DNA of 64,000 bases, from positions 3,856,501 through 3,920,500 of the forward strand of contig NZ_LT630003.1 in NCBI RefSeq assembly GCF_900105615.1. Direction: 5' to 3'. The notes under the pieces are model-generated. The model was not told where the DNA came from, did no database searches, and saw only the letters and a list, made by a program, of their open reading frames with translations. Made by a program: the position numbers and the translations under genes. Shown here piece after piece: positions 51,970 through 61,369 of this stretch (position 1 is the first letter of the stretch; each line of letters opens with the position of its first letter). Origin of the DNA: Lacrimispora sphenoides JCM 1415. GTDB lineage: Bacteria > Bacillota > Clostridia > Lachnospirales > Lachnospiraceae.

Positions 51970-52332
51970 TTACCCCAGAGTTTCTACAAGCTGTACTCTC
52001 ATACCATTAGGATCTTTTATAAAGGCAAACCTCACATGGGGATTTGGCTGCACCGGCTCTCCTAAAAGGATCACGCCTTTTTCCTTTGCCAGAGAAAGGG
52101 TCTGATCAAGGGATTTCACTTCAAACCCCCAGCTGATATCATCTCCCACTTGAATTTCCCTGTCCCCGCCGCATATCAATTCAATTTGTGTTTCCCCATC
52201 GCCTAAAAATGCAATTTCAGTACCAGGACCGGCGGGGAATCTTCTGTTCACCCTCAGACCGATGATCTCCTCATAAAATTTGATTGATTCTTCTAAATTC
52301 CTGACGTTTAAAGTGCTCCAGCAAAACTTCAT
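51970..52332 (-). CDS. VOC-family (glyoxalase/dioxygenase) protein
   Basis: A 120-residue protein of the vicinal-oxygen-chelate fold. It starts MKFCWSTLNVRNLEESIKFY and has paired beta-alpha-beta units, with DPNGMRVQLVE at the end and the metal-ligand positions typical of glyoxalase I-like members. I start at ATG 52332, with AGGAGG 8 nt before; the frame is open 8 codons more without a site. Substrate unknown. It shares strand with hydE. Confidence 0.88.
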   Translation of the reverse strand: MKFCWSTLNVRNLEESIKFYEEIIGLRVNRRFPAGPGTEIAFLGDGETQIELICGGDREIQVGDDISWGFEVKSLDQTLSLAKEKGVILLGEPVQPNPHVRFAFIKDPNGMRVQLVETLG

Positions 52333-52633
52333 AATAATTCCTCCTGTTTTAATCATTTTATCGTATTTTATATTAGCCTGTGCAAAAAGGTTATCTGTGC
52401 TTAATCATACCAGAATGACATGTTTATTCTATCATTTTCTATATAATAGTTAAAGACAAATTTAAAACATTTTTTCCGTTCGTTTCCAATCTTCATGTAA
52501 GTAGCCAAAAGTATGATTTTATTAAAAAAAGACCCGATTACATAAGATTTGTAATACTTTAATCTATTATAATATGAATATAGAATCCAGGAAACTTTTT
52601 ATGGAACGAAATTCTTAACAGGAGGAACCCCTT
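52333..52633. other. Intergenic region with no gene
   Basis: AT-rich region between divergent VOC and glycoside hydrolase genes; it should hold both promoters, but I see no clear pair or operator. AGGAGG of the hydrolase is at its right end. Confidence 0.6.
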
Positions 52634-54626
52634 ATGAAATACGAAAGCAACAAAGTCTGCGATAGTAATTACTTCCATTGGGAAGATAGCGCCTTCCACG
52701 TATATGGAGAACGGGATCGTGAAGTAATTGCACTGTTGGCCAACCGTTTTATCGGGCACAACCCCCAGGCGCCTTATCAGTACCGGCTGGATTTCACATC
52801 CGGCATTACCTGCAATACAAAAGGCTGGTATCAATTCGATTTCGGCAGCCGCTTTCCCCAGGCCGCCGTTGGAGAGGTCTGCTATGGAGCAGGAGATTTA
52901 TACAGCCACAGCCAAACTGTCTCCCAGTTTCAGATCCAATGCTGCGGACCGACTGTTTTATGGGTAAATGGAGAAAAAGTGTTTCACTCTCTCCCCCCTC
53001 AGGAAGGCTTGAAATCCTGCTGCACATGTTCCATTCCCCTTGAAGCAGGCCCTAACCATTTTCTTTTGGAAACCGAAAAAACGGAGATCGGTTTCGGCCT
53101 CTCTCTCCGCCATGCACAGCCTCAATGGCAGCCTTCCCATTTTACGGTGCCTTTGGCCGAAAGAAAGGGACAGGCAGGCTTTATCTATTGTCCTCCCATT
53201 AGCCGGGAGACAGCGGATACCTCTGCTCTGATTGACGGTTCTTTTGAGGGGCTTTTCTGGTTTCCAAGGCAGGAGTATGAATCGCCTGTCTCCTCCTGCC
53301 CATTATCCCGTATTTTCGGTCTGGACAGTCAGGGAACCGTAGCTGCTAAAAGCAGTTTCTTCCATGGGTATTCCGGTAAGGTCATGATCAAAGGCAGCTC
53401 CAGTCAGCCGCTTAGAGTCTATATCAACGGGGGGCTATACTTAGAATGGCTGGAAGGGGCTTTTGAAAAGGAAATCTCACTGCCCATAGGAAGATATGAG
53501 ATAATACTAATTTGCAAAAAGAAAGCAAGTCACGATACAGGTCTGTCAGTTGAATTTCAGGATGCCGGCGGTACCCTTCCTCTTAGCACCGGGGTAAAAG
53601 GATATGAGGGTGAATGGATCTATACCGGTCTTTTTGAAGAGGAAATTCCACCCATCAGCCATTTGACAGGCATGGATAGAGTGTATTCCGGAGCAAATGG
53701 CACCTGCTACTGGCAGGCAGACCTGCCGGATTCCTTTGTGCGGATATCCGGGGGTGAACACCCAGCTTTGCTGGCTGACCGAGTTGGATGACTGCGGCTC
53801 CTTTGGCTCCTTTTTGCTGGAAGCCAACCGGCGGTGTCCTTCAAAAGAAGCCCATGCCCTGGCGGATGTGATTGCTGATTTTATGATAAACCGCCAGCGA
53901 AGGGAAAAGGATCAGGTATTCTCAAGAAACGACAACACCATGTGGATCGATGATATGTACATGAGCATCCCATTTTTATGCCGTTACTACCAGTTAAGCG
54001 GTAAAAAGGAATACTTAACAGAAGCTTGCCGCCAGGCGAAGCTATTCAAGCAGTACTTCTTTATGCCGGGTCAGAATCTGATGTCCCATATTGTGGATCT
54101 GGAATATAAGAAAATGAATAAAATCCCCTGGAGCCGGGGAAACGGCTGGGTAGTGCTGGCCTTATCAGAGCTGCTTCTGGTTCTTCCTGAAGATCACCCG
54201 GACTATAAGGCTGTGGCCGGATTCTTCCATGAGATGGCGGAAGGCATTTTGCGGGTGCAGGATGTAAACGGCCTGTGGCATCAGATCCTGGACGACCCTT
54301 CTACCTATGAAGAGGCTTCCTCCACTTCCATGTTCATCTGTGCTCTTTCCAGGGGAATCCGCCTGGGGATTTTAAGCCCGGAGCTGTGCCGGGAAAGCGT
54401 TTTATCCATACAGCGGGCATGGAGAGGAATGAAGCAAAGGGTAATCAACCGGAAGGGCGATCTTTACGGTGTCTGCCAGGGTTCCGGCTGTTCCTTCAGC
54501 CGCTCTTATTACCAGCAGCTTGGATGGCGTTTCAACGACCCTCATGGAATTGGAATCGCTATTTTGGCGGGAGTCGAAAAGCTAATGCTTGACGATTTTC
54601 TCCAACATAACCATATCTCTGAATAA
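52634..54626 (+). pseudogene. GH88/GH105 unsaturated glycosyl hydrolase, split by internal deletion and frameshift
   Basis: Two overlapping frames make up one gene. Frame 1 (52634-53791) begins after AGGAGG and has an N-terminal beta-sandwich-like module; it reads DRVYSGANGTCYWQADLPD and then drifts off into a stop. Frame 2 (from about 53730 to 54626) takes up at GYPGVNTQLCWLTELDDCGS, then NTMWIDDMYMSIPFLCRYY, PWSRGNGWVVLALSELL, and LDDPSTYEEASSTSMFICAL, typical of GH88/GH105 (catalytic Asp in DD). Compared with relatives, about 90 residues between the module and the catalytic core, including the first catalytic helices, are missing at the join near 53735. The gene is therefore inactive unless an unusual recoding occurs. 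Confidence 0.75.
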
Positions 54627-54633
54627 ATAATAT

Positions 54634-54691
54634 ATGCTCCCCTTATGGCAGACAGTTTTTTAATTAAAGCAGTCTGCCATAAGGGGAGCAT
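54634..54691. terminator. 20-bp perfect bidirectional terminator
   Basis: 54634-54653 pairs exactly with 54672-54691, between the hydrolase remnant and the convergent GGDEF gene; the remaining 54692-54828 shows no gene. Confidence 0.85.
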
Positions 54692-54828
54692 GTTACGTCA
54701 CAAACTTTGCCCTCTGTTGTTCTTTATCCGTTAAACCCTACAGTTATCAGTAATTCCTGACCGTTTTAATCTTAAATACCCAGACGTTCGGTTACGATCC
54801 TTTCACTGTAAAATGCTCGCCCACCAGC

Positions 54829-56493
54829 CTAATCACACCCTTTGCTGCTGTACTGCTGAGTCAGAGAATCCCTTACTGCCACCTGTCTGATAAAGTCGAC
54901 CATTGTTAAAATCTTAACGTCTCTGTCAGCATCCTTTTCCTCGATAAGCATGCTGTTTGAAATGTCTTTCAGCAGTTCCACCACCAAGGAAATACCTTTT
55001 ACTTTTACAGGAACAGCCGTAATCATAAAAACATTGTTATTTTTATATTCCACTTTAAAGAAAGTGTCATCCTCATTAAAGGCTCTCATGGAAATACAGT
55101 TATCACATAAATGACCTCTTTCCCAGTAATCATGACATATGGTATCTGACGTTAAACATTCATTACCTCTGACTTCAATCACCCTCTTTTTCAAGGGGTC
55201 TACAATCCGCATGATATCATATGTCTTTTCAAAAACTTTTATTTTATCCATGAGAGCTTCGTATTCCTGCATTTCTGAAACCTCCTGGCTCTTTCTGTTG
55301 TACTTAAATATAGTCTCTGCTCCAGCTGCAGAAAGTGAACAGACACGGATCGCATTGCGAACCCTTTTTGCCTCATACAGGGCGTGGTCGGCATGAATAA
55401 AAAGCCTTACCGTATCAACCTGGTCCGATATTGCCGCAAGCCCAAAGCTGGCCGTCAGCATCAGCTTGGGATAATCCGCAAAAATCAGACGATTCACCCT
55501 GGTCTTGATCTCCCTGCATATGGATTCCGCTTCTTCCATGCTTTTATCATGGAACAATAAGCAGAACTCATCGCCGCCGTAACGAAAGGCAGTCATATCT
55601 TCATGAAATTCTTTTAAGATTTTAGCAAATTCTATCAGGCATCGGTCTCCCACGTGATGTCCCCATGTATCATTTATATTTTTAAATTTGTCAACATCTA
55701 CTATAGCAAGAATATAGCTCTGATCAGATGCCTTATCTTCCACATATTTCATTCTATCCCGGAATGCCTTGCGGTTGTATATTCCGGTCATTTCATCCAT
55801 ATGGACGCTCTGCTGTAAAAGCTGCCGTTCTATCTCCTTTTGTATAGCAGCGCTGTTTTTTCTGCGCTCAAACCGGATCACAGCCATACAGGCAATGGAA
55901 AAAGCAATCAATACGAAAAGTGATATCAAAAAATCCCCCAAACGGTGAGTATTTTCAAAAATACTGATCTTATCTGTATCCCATTTCAAGAAAAGCTCGG
56001 AAATCATAATGGAAATAATGCTCATCAGAGCCGAAGCCCAGGTTACGCGATAGTCCGCATAGATTGCAGTCAGCATGATGGCGATTGCAAAAATATAGTA
56101 AGTTGCTGTGAATGTGTTGTGCACTGTAAAAAGAACAAAACCGATCCCCACAAAGATAAGAGAAACCGAATAAATTTTATGTCTCCGGGAAAAACGTTTT
56201 GATTTCATGATCAGTGTTTCGATAGCAATACAAATGAAGTTTATTCCACTGGGAATGATTAAAAATTTCATGAAATATCTGTATGCCGTTGTTGACAGCA
56301 TATCCGAATTGACCAGAATCACTCCCATTGCAATCTCAACCAATAAAGAAAAAATAACCAGGACAACGGAGGTCTTATAATGAAGCTTAAGCCAGCTTTC
56401 ATCGATCTTTGAATACTCTTCCTGTACTGCCCTGATGTACATGTCATTTAAGTTTTCTTTATCTGTATGAAGCTCAAAACTTTCAAATCCCAT
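54829..56493 (-). CDS. Membrane diguanylate cyclase with C-terminal Cys-containing PAS-like domain
   Basis: A 554-residue protein. Four to six membrane segments lie in residues 40-210 (LVIFSLLVEIAMGVILV, YIFAIAIMLTAIYA, LISLFVLIAFSIACMA). The GGDEF domain spans about residues 225-390, with GGDEF at 306-310; no RxxD inhibition site precedes it (HEDM instead), so product feedback is probably absent. Residues 410-554 form a PAS-like domain with ICHDYWERGHLCDNC, a Cys cluster possibly binding metal or heme. A ribosome site GGAGGTGGG precedes the start. Confidence 0.92.
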   Translation of the reverse strand: MGFESFELHTDKENLNDMYIRAVQEEYSKIDESWLKLHYKTSVVLVIFSLLVEIAMGVILVNSDMLSTTAYRYFMKFLIIPSGINFICIAIETLIMKSKRFSRRHKIYSVSLIFVGIGFVLFTVHNTFTATYYIFAIAIMLTAIYADYRVTWASALMSIISIMISELFLKWDTDKISIFENTHRLGDFLISLFVLIAFSIACMAVIRFERRKNSAAIQKEIERQLLQQSVHMDEMTGIYNRKAFRDRMKYVEDKASDQSYILAIVDVDKFKNINDTWGHHVGDRCLIEFAKILKEFHEDMTAFRYGGDEFCLLFHDKSMEEAESICREIKTRVNRLIFADYPKLMLTASFGLAAISDQVDTVRLFIHADHALYEAKRVRNAIRVCSLSAAGAETIFKYNRKSQEVSEMQEYEALMDKIKVFEKTYDIMRIVDPLKKRVIEVRGNECLTSDTICHDYWERGHLCDNCISMRAFNEDDTFFKVEYKNNNVFMITAVPVKVKGISLVVELLKDISNSMLIEEKDADRDVKILTMVDFIRQVAVRDSLTQQYSSKGCD

Positions 56494-56586
56494 ATCCCAC
56501 CTCCAGGTATCATGTATGTTATCATAAAAACAATTAAAAAAATTCTTTAGACATCAATCTATGAACTTTTCCCATTTTAATATTTT

Positions 56587-56611
56587 ATAGGATAAATCCA
56601 TTTTTTCCTAT
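56587..56611. promoter_or_regulatory. Inverted repeat upstream of the GGDEF gene
   Basis: ATAGGA (56587-56592) and TCCTAT (56606-56611) around a 13-nt spacer, about 100 bp before the GGDEF start. AT-rich promoter sequence surrounds it. A weak operator candidate. Confidence 0.3.
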
Positions 56612-56739
56612 CATGTTCTGTCATATTTTTACACTTTTTTGCAAATCCGACAATTAACTTTAGCAGCTCCCGGCCACATTCTGCCTCCCCTGTATGATCT
56701 GAATATCTGCCGTTGCCGACTCGTCATAAGAAAGGAAAA

Positions 56740-56755
56740 GGGGCCTTCCGGCCCC
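56740..56755 (-). terminator. Terminator after the GGDEF-EAL gene
   Basis: GGGGCC and GGCCCC around a four-base loop; on the minus strand followed by TTTTCC. It lies 100 bp past the stop. Confidence 0.7.
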
Positions 56756-56853
56756 ATAAAACCTGTCTTAATCAGGCTTTCGTTTTCAGTTTGTATCTGA
56801 CCACACCGGCCGTTTCATTGGTAATCTTTGTTCTGCCTTCCACCTTCCTGTTC

Positions 56854-59400
56854 CTAAGTGGCTGATGGTCCTTTTTGAAACCACTTTTCAATACTTTTTG
56901 CATCACCAGGCTTTGCAAAATAATACCCCTGGATATAATCGCATCCCATCTCCTTAAGAATCTCTCTTTGTTCCGCTGATTCCACTCCTTCACACACCAC
57001 CCTTAAGTTCAGGCCATGGGCCAGCTCAGTGATGCTTTTTATCACCCGATGCTCTGTCTCGCTTTCAAGAGCTCTTCTTAAAAATGACTTGTCAATTTTC
57101 AATATATCAATAGGGAGAACCGTTAAATAATTAAGGGAGGAATACCCTGTACCAAAGTCATCCAGCGCAATGCTGACCCCAAGGGACCGCAATTTTTTAA
57201 GGATTTCGATATTGTCCTGGGAAAGCTCCAGGAGGACACTTTCCGTGATCTCCAGCTCCAGCTGGTTTACCGGAAATTGTGTCTCTTTCAGAATCCCCTC
57301 AACCAGATCATAGAAATTCTCATGGCGCAGCTGATGTACAGAAATATTTACGGACAGTCTTCCGATTTTACAGCCGCTGTCAATCCATGCTTTTCCCTGT
57401 TTACAGGCATTTTTTAATATCCAGCTGCCAAGAGGAATAATTAGACCTGTGTATTCGGCAACCCCTATGAACTCAAAAGGCAGGATCATACCCAGTTCTT
57501 CCGAATTAAGCCTTGCCAGAGCCTCCACGCCTCTTATTTCATCCTTTGATAGATCCTGCTGCAGCTGATAATAAATGAGAAGATTATCTTTTGCCAGGGC
57601 TTCCCTGATACATGCCTCCACATCGGATTTTCTGATAATTTCATCATGCATCTGTGCATCGTAGATGCAGTACTGGTTTTTTCCGCTTTCCTTGGCCTTG
57701 TTAAGAGCCGTATCTGCGTTCCTAAGCACATTATTTGCTGTCTGGCCGGCTTCAAGACCATGGACGACACCTATGCTGACAGATAAATAAACGGACTTTT
57801 CCATCAGCACAAAGGGAGAGTCAAAGATGCTAAGAATGTTGTGGCAAATCATTTCCACCTCTTTGACGTCCTGATGATTCCTGATAAGAATTAAAAACTC
57901 ATCCCCGCCGAACCTTGCTACCATATTTTCCTGCCCCAGGATCTGAGTCAGCCGGTTACCTACCTGCTTAAGCAGCTGGTCGCAGAAATCAAGTCCAAGT
58001 AAATCATTATGGATCTTGAAATTATCCAGATCAATCATAAGGATGGAATATCTGCATATCCCCTCTCCAATGCATCTTAATGTGTCCTCAAGGGTACCCA
58101 TAAACTGCACCTTATTAGGCAATCCTGTCAGCATATCATAAAATGCCATGTATTCCATCTTCGATTCTCTATGCTTCCGTTCTTCAATATTGGACACTGC
58201 ACCTGCAAGCTTACCAGGAAGGCCTTCACCGTCAAAATAAACCTTTCCCTTATTTAAGACCCAGGTATAGCTGCCATCCTTATTTTTAATACGGTATTCC
58301 CGGTGAAACTCCCGGGCTTCCCCCTTTAGGCAAGAGTCAAATTCAGCCAGCACTGCCTGGTAATCCTCCTGATGAATGGTTTCTTCCTGTAATATCCCCC
58401 GGAGTCCATGTCCTTTCGGGGCATTTCCGGTAATATCGATCCATTTATCGGAAGTAATGATCTCATCGGTTATGAGATTCCATTCCCAGAGCGCATCATT
58501 CGCACTGTCAAGAGCCAGGGTGTAGCTTTCCTTCAGCCTTTCCAGTTCCTTGTGAAGATTGGCAAGATGCTGGATGTTTTCATCTTTTTTAAAGAGACCC
58601 ATCTGCACATAGATGAGTACTCCCATAAGGAACAGCACCAGCACCGAGATAAACCCTATGACTGCTCCGTTGGTATTGATACTGTTTCCTTCCTTTGACA
58701 GTTTCAATGTCCAGTAAGTATCCATGACAGGTATCTGGACTATGTAGGAATTTCTGTCCATCCAGGGGGAATCCCCCCAGATGAGCCCCCCTTTATTATT
58801 ATAGATACTGATGTGGTAGGTATTCGGTACCGCCTCTCTGATCACCCTGTCCATATAGGTATTGAAGTTAAAAACCACAACAAAAAATCCGTTAAACTGA
58901 TCATTCTTATAAAGAGGATACCGTATGACCAGCCCCAGCAAATTCTGAGTCCCCTTCAGGATAAAGGGATCATTGACCGTTATAATCCTGTTTTTAATCG
59001 ATTTTTCAAGGGATTCCTCCACCTCCGGTCGTCCAAGCAAGGAGGCGCCTATGGTATAATCATAGGCATCAGGATATACCATATCTGTGATCGTATCCTT
59101 ATCTTTATGCTGGATATAAAGGATGTCAGGGTTTTTCTCCATATATTTGGATGACAAAATATTAAATTTATGCTTATCGATTTCATCATCAATGTCATAA
59201 TTATAAGCAAGGGAGGTTAATACGCCCTCTGTTATGGCAATATGCTGCTGAACAGAATAGGATACAGATTGTCCAATGCTTGAAAGAACATAATTGTCTT
59301 CTGACTTCTGGGAACGCAAAAGAACGAAAACAATCGTCATGAAAATGATAAGCATAATGACCGTCTGTACGGCTATATATCTGGAATACTTATTACTCAT
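56854..59400 (-). CDS. Bifunctional-type GGDEF-EAL protein with extracellular sensor and PAS
   Basis: An 848-residue membrane protein. Two membrane segments (about residues 10-30 and 255-280) bracket an extracellular CHASE-like sensor; a PAS domain (about 310-420, WVLNKGKVYFDG) follows, then GGDEF (GGDEF at 498-502) and EAL (EAL at 626-628, LDDFGTGYSSLNYL, KIDKSF, CEGVES, intact). Both catalytic motifs look functional, so the protein could make or break cyclic di-GMP. I start at ATG 59400 with GAGGTGG upstream; an ATG 11 codons earlier has none. Its promoter shares a 16-base element with the V4R-cyclase pair. Confidence 0.94.
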   Translation of the reverse strand: MSNKYSRYIAVQTVIMLIIFMTIVFVLLRSQKSEDNYVLSSIGQSVSYSVQQHIAITEGVLTSLAYNYDIDDEIDKHKFNILSSKYMEKNPDILYIQHKDKDTITDMVYPDAYDYTIGASLLGRPEVEESLEKSIKNRIITVNDPFILKGTQNLLGLVIRYPLYKNDQFNGFFVVVFNFNTYMDRVIREAVPNTYHISIYNNKGGLIWGDSPWMDRNSYIVQIPVMDTYWTLKLSKEGNSINTNGAVIGFISVLVLFLMGVLIYVQMGLFKKDENIQHLANLHKELERLKESYTLALDSANDALWEWNLITDEIITSDKWIDITGNAPKGHGLRGILQEETIHQEDYQAVLAEFDSCLKGEAREFHREYRIKNKDGSYTWVLNKGKVYFDGEGLPGKLAGAVSNIEERKHRESKMEYMAFYDMLTGLPNKVQFMGTLEDTLRCIGEGICRYSILMIDLDNFKIHNDLLGLDFCDQLLKQVGNRLTQILGQENMVARFGGDEFLILIRNHQDVKEVEMICHNILSIFDSPFVLMEKSVYLSVSIGVVHGLEAGQTANNVLRNADTALNKAKESGKNQYCIYDAQMHDEIIRKSDVEACIREALAKDNLLIYYQLQQDLSKDEIRGVEALARLNSEELGMILPFEFIGVAEYTGLIIPLGSWILKNACKQGKAWIDSGCKIGRLSVNISVHQLRHENFYDLVEGILKETQFPVNQLELEITESVLLELSQDNIEILKKLRSLGVSIALDDFGTGYSSLNYLTVLPIDILKIDKSFLRRALESETEHRVIKSITELAHGLNLRVVCEGVESAEQREILKEMGCDYIQGYYFAKPGDAKSIEKWFQKGPSAT

Positions 59401-59515
59401 TACTGCCACCTCGGTACTGGTTTGTTTCTCCATAACCAGTTATTTCATTGATTGTCTTTAATTAGTTGTGTGCTTTGAATTATTGAAATACAATTTATCA
59501 TTGGAGTATATAAAA

Positions 59516-59550
59516 ATAATCTGCCATGAATAAAAAATACAGCAGATTAT
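59516..59550 (-). terminator. Hairpin with flanking T-runs inside the leader of the GGDEF-EAL gene
   Basis: ATAATCTGC (59516-59524) pairs with 59542-59550, with T-runs on both sides. It stands between the promoter at 59713-59741 and the gene start, so it could attenuate, or could end a small unit upstream. A frame of about 30 codons beginning MGHLERKMDAKKV lies at 59566-59660 with only a weak ribosome site. Confidence 0.5.
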
Positions 59551-59712
59551 CTTTTTTCACATAATCAATTATGTAATATATTTAAGCTTAGACTTTCCGA
59601 AAAACAGTACTGTTGATTGACCTTTTTTGCATCCATTTTCCTTTCCAAATGCCCCATTTTTTCCAGCTCATTTTCACTTAAAGTATTCCATCATAATATC
59701 TTAATTCCCTAT

Positions 59713-59756
59713 AATTTACCATAAAAACCGACATATTTCAACAAATAGTAACATGT
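59713..59756 (-). promoter_or_regulatory. Promoter of the GGDEF-EAL gene with shared upstream element
   Basis: On the minus strand TTGAAA (59736-59741) and TAAATT (59713-59718) with a 17-bp spacer; TTTGTTGAAATATGTC and CATGTTAC upstream repeat those at 42.6 kb. The start would leave a leader of about 300 nt. Confidence 0.55.
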
Positions 59757-59825
59757 CAAGCATTAAAATACATATTTGCGTTATATCAGTAACACATCTT
59801 TTATCTCCACTTGTTATACAAAAAG

Positions 59826-59869
59826 GGGCTTAGTTTACTGGTTATAGATACCTCCAATAAACTAAGCCC
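59826..59869. terminator. Terminator at the end of the MBL hydrolase gene
   Basis: GGGCTTAGTTTA (59826-59837) pairs with 59858-59869. It lies 120 bp past the MBL stop codon. The rest of the gap 59401-59988 contains the features listed, an AT-rich region, and no gene I trust. Confidence 0.75.
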
Positions 59870-59988
59870 TTGATCTCTGAATTCTATTTATTAACCATAT
59901 ATATGGCGTCGCTATCCGGCAAATTACATACAACTGCTCTTTACTGACGTACTTGGAGTTTTTTCACTCCATCACCTCCGGCTGGTAT

Positions 59989-60696
59989 TCATGCTTGTTC
60001 CTTCAAATTTTCAAATAACCCTCCATGATAGCAATAATAGCGGTCTGCATCCAGAGATATCAGCTTATGAAGTGAAGCTTTGGCCGCCTCAATATCCAGG
60101 GTATACTGCGGATTTGCGATGACCAGTTGATTGCCCTCAATAACTGCGGCATCTCCTGTAATAACGGAACTGCTTTCCTTTAAATATAAGGAAATATGTC
60201 CAGGCATATGCCCCGGAGTCTCTATGATCTCACAGCCGCCGGCCCAGTCGAAATGTTCCCCGTCCTTAACCTCTATGTCAACGGAAACAGGTTTGATTCT
60301 TCTTAGGGATTCACAGAATTGAATTCCAAAAGGCTTTTGCTCTTCCGGCATTACATTCAACATTTCTTCCGCCTGTAACAAGCGCAGCGATTTTTTCTCA
60401 CCGGAGATATACCCGCTTTCCGTGCGGCCTGCCACAACCTTAATCTCAGGATATTTTTCCTTAATTTCAAATAGAGCTCCCATGTGGTCGTCGTCATGGT
60501 GAGTGATCAATACCTTTGTTAAGGAACCTGGATTAATCCCCTTTGATTTCATCTCATCCTCTAATAAAGGCAGGAAACCGGGATATCCGCAGTCCACTAG
60601 AACAACATCATTAGCGCTTAATAATAAAACCGGTTGAAATGTCCGGATTTCATTCTGATATTGAAAATTTATATCTAACATAATTATTTGATTCAT
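59989..60696 (-). CDS. Metallo-beta-lactamase-fold hydrolase
   Basis: A 235-residue MBL-fold enzyme. The zinc-binding motif THHDDDHMG (residues about 66-74), Asp in ITGDAAV, and ETPGHMPGHISLYL are intact. Quorum lactonases, glyoxalase II and arylsulfatases share this pattern; the substrate is unknown. Start at ATG 60696 with GAGGAAAAG upstream; a GTG five codons earlier is possible. Confidence 0.88.
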   Translation of the reverse strand: MNQIIMLDINFQYQNEIRTFQPVLLLSANDVVLVDCGYPGFLPLLEDEMKSKGINPGSLTKVLITHHDDDHMGALFEIKEKYPEIKVVAGRTESGYISGEKKSLRLLQAEEMLNVMPEEQKPFGIQFCESLRRIKPVSVDIEVKDGEHFDWAGGCEIIETPGHMPGHISLYLKESSSVITGDAAVIEGNQLVIANPQYTLDIEAAKASLHKLISLDADRYYCYHGGLFENLKEQA

Positions 60697-60811
60697 TTTA
60701 CTTTTCCTCACAAAATCTTCTAGCGGATTGCAGGCTGGTACTGATTATATAACTTATTGCCTCCGTAATTCTTCCGTACGTTATTTTAAATTAACTACAA
60801 TAGCCACAAAT

Positions 60812-61354
60812 TCACACCTTCAAGCAGCCCCGAAATCCCCTGCTGCTATAAAAGCTGTGCGCACTGTTGTGATATAGGAAAACATGACCGTAGCGGAAAT
60901 CAGCAAAGACAGCGCCTCCAAGTTTTCTGATATCAGATGGAGTCTTTACCCAGCTTGATGTCTTCCTATCGAAATTCCCCCATTTCTGAAGTTCCCGGTA
61001 TTGTTCCTCCGTTAAAAGTTCAATGCCCATGGCAGCCGCCATACCAACGGCATTGCCTTCCGGATATACGCCTTTCTTTTCTCTCTCCTCCTGGCCTTCA
61101 CGATCATAACAAATATTTCTGCGGCCACTTGGACTTTCTGCAGAACAGTCATAAAAAACATATTTATCCCTTGTTTCATCCAATGCAACAACGTCAGGTT
61201 CTCCTCCGGTTCTTTCCATTTCATGAAGTGACCGGAGTTTATCAGCGTTCTCTTCCAGCCTTTCCTGCACCTGATCCCACTCAAGACCTTTATGGCGGTT
61301 CATATTTTCTAAAAATCGGTTCTTCAGTATACTTAGCAGTTCTTCATTTGACAT
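60812..61354 (-). CDS. DUF4256 family protein
   Basis: A 180-residue protein. SILKNRFLENMNRHKGLEWD, MERTGGEPDVVALDETRDKY, FYDCSAESPSGRRNICYDRE and YRELQKWGNFDRKTSSW match the DUF4256 family, whose role is unknown. GGGAGG precedes the start. It follows the HelD gene by 15 bp on the same strand and is likely in its operon. Confidence 0.9.
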   Translation of the reverse strand: MSNEELLSILKNRFLENMNRHKGLEWDQVQERLEENADKLRSLHEMERTGGEPDVVALDETRDKYVFYDCSAESPSGRRNICYDREGQEEREKKGVYPEGNAVGMAAAMGIELLTEEQYRELQKWGNFDRKTSSWVKTPSDIRKLGGAVFADFRYGHVFLYHNSAHSFYSSRGFRGCLKV

Positions 61355-61369
61355 GGTTGTTTTCCTCCC

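Noticed and set aside
56760..56853. 24-residue extension KVEGRTKITNETAG after the GGDEF-EAL stop
   Set aside because: In a different frame behind the stop and without a start; probably chance.
59401..59760. Cyclic-di-GMP riboswitch in the GGDEF-EAL leader
   Set aside because: No match to the conserved GEMM core that I can see.
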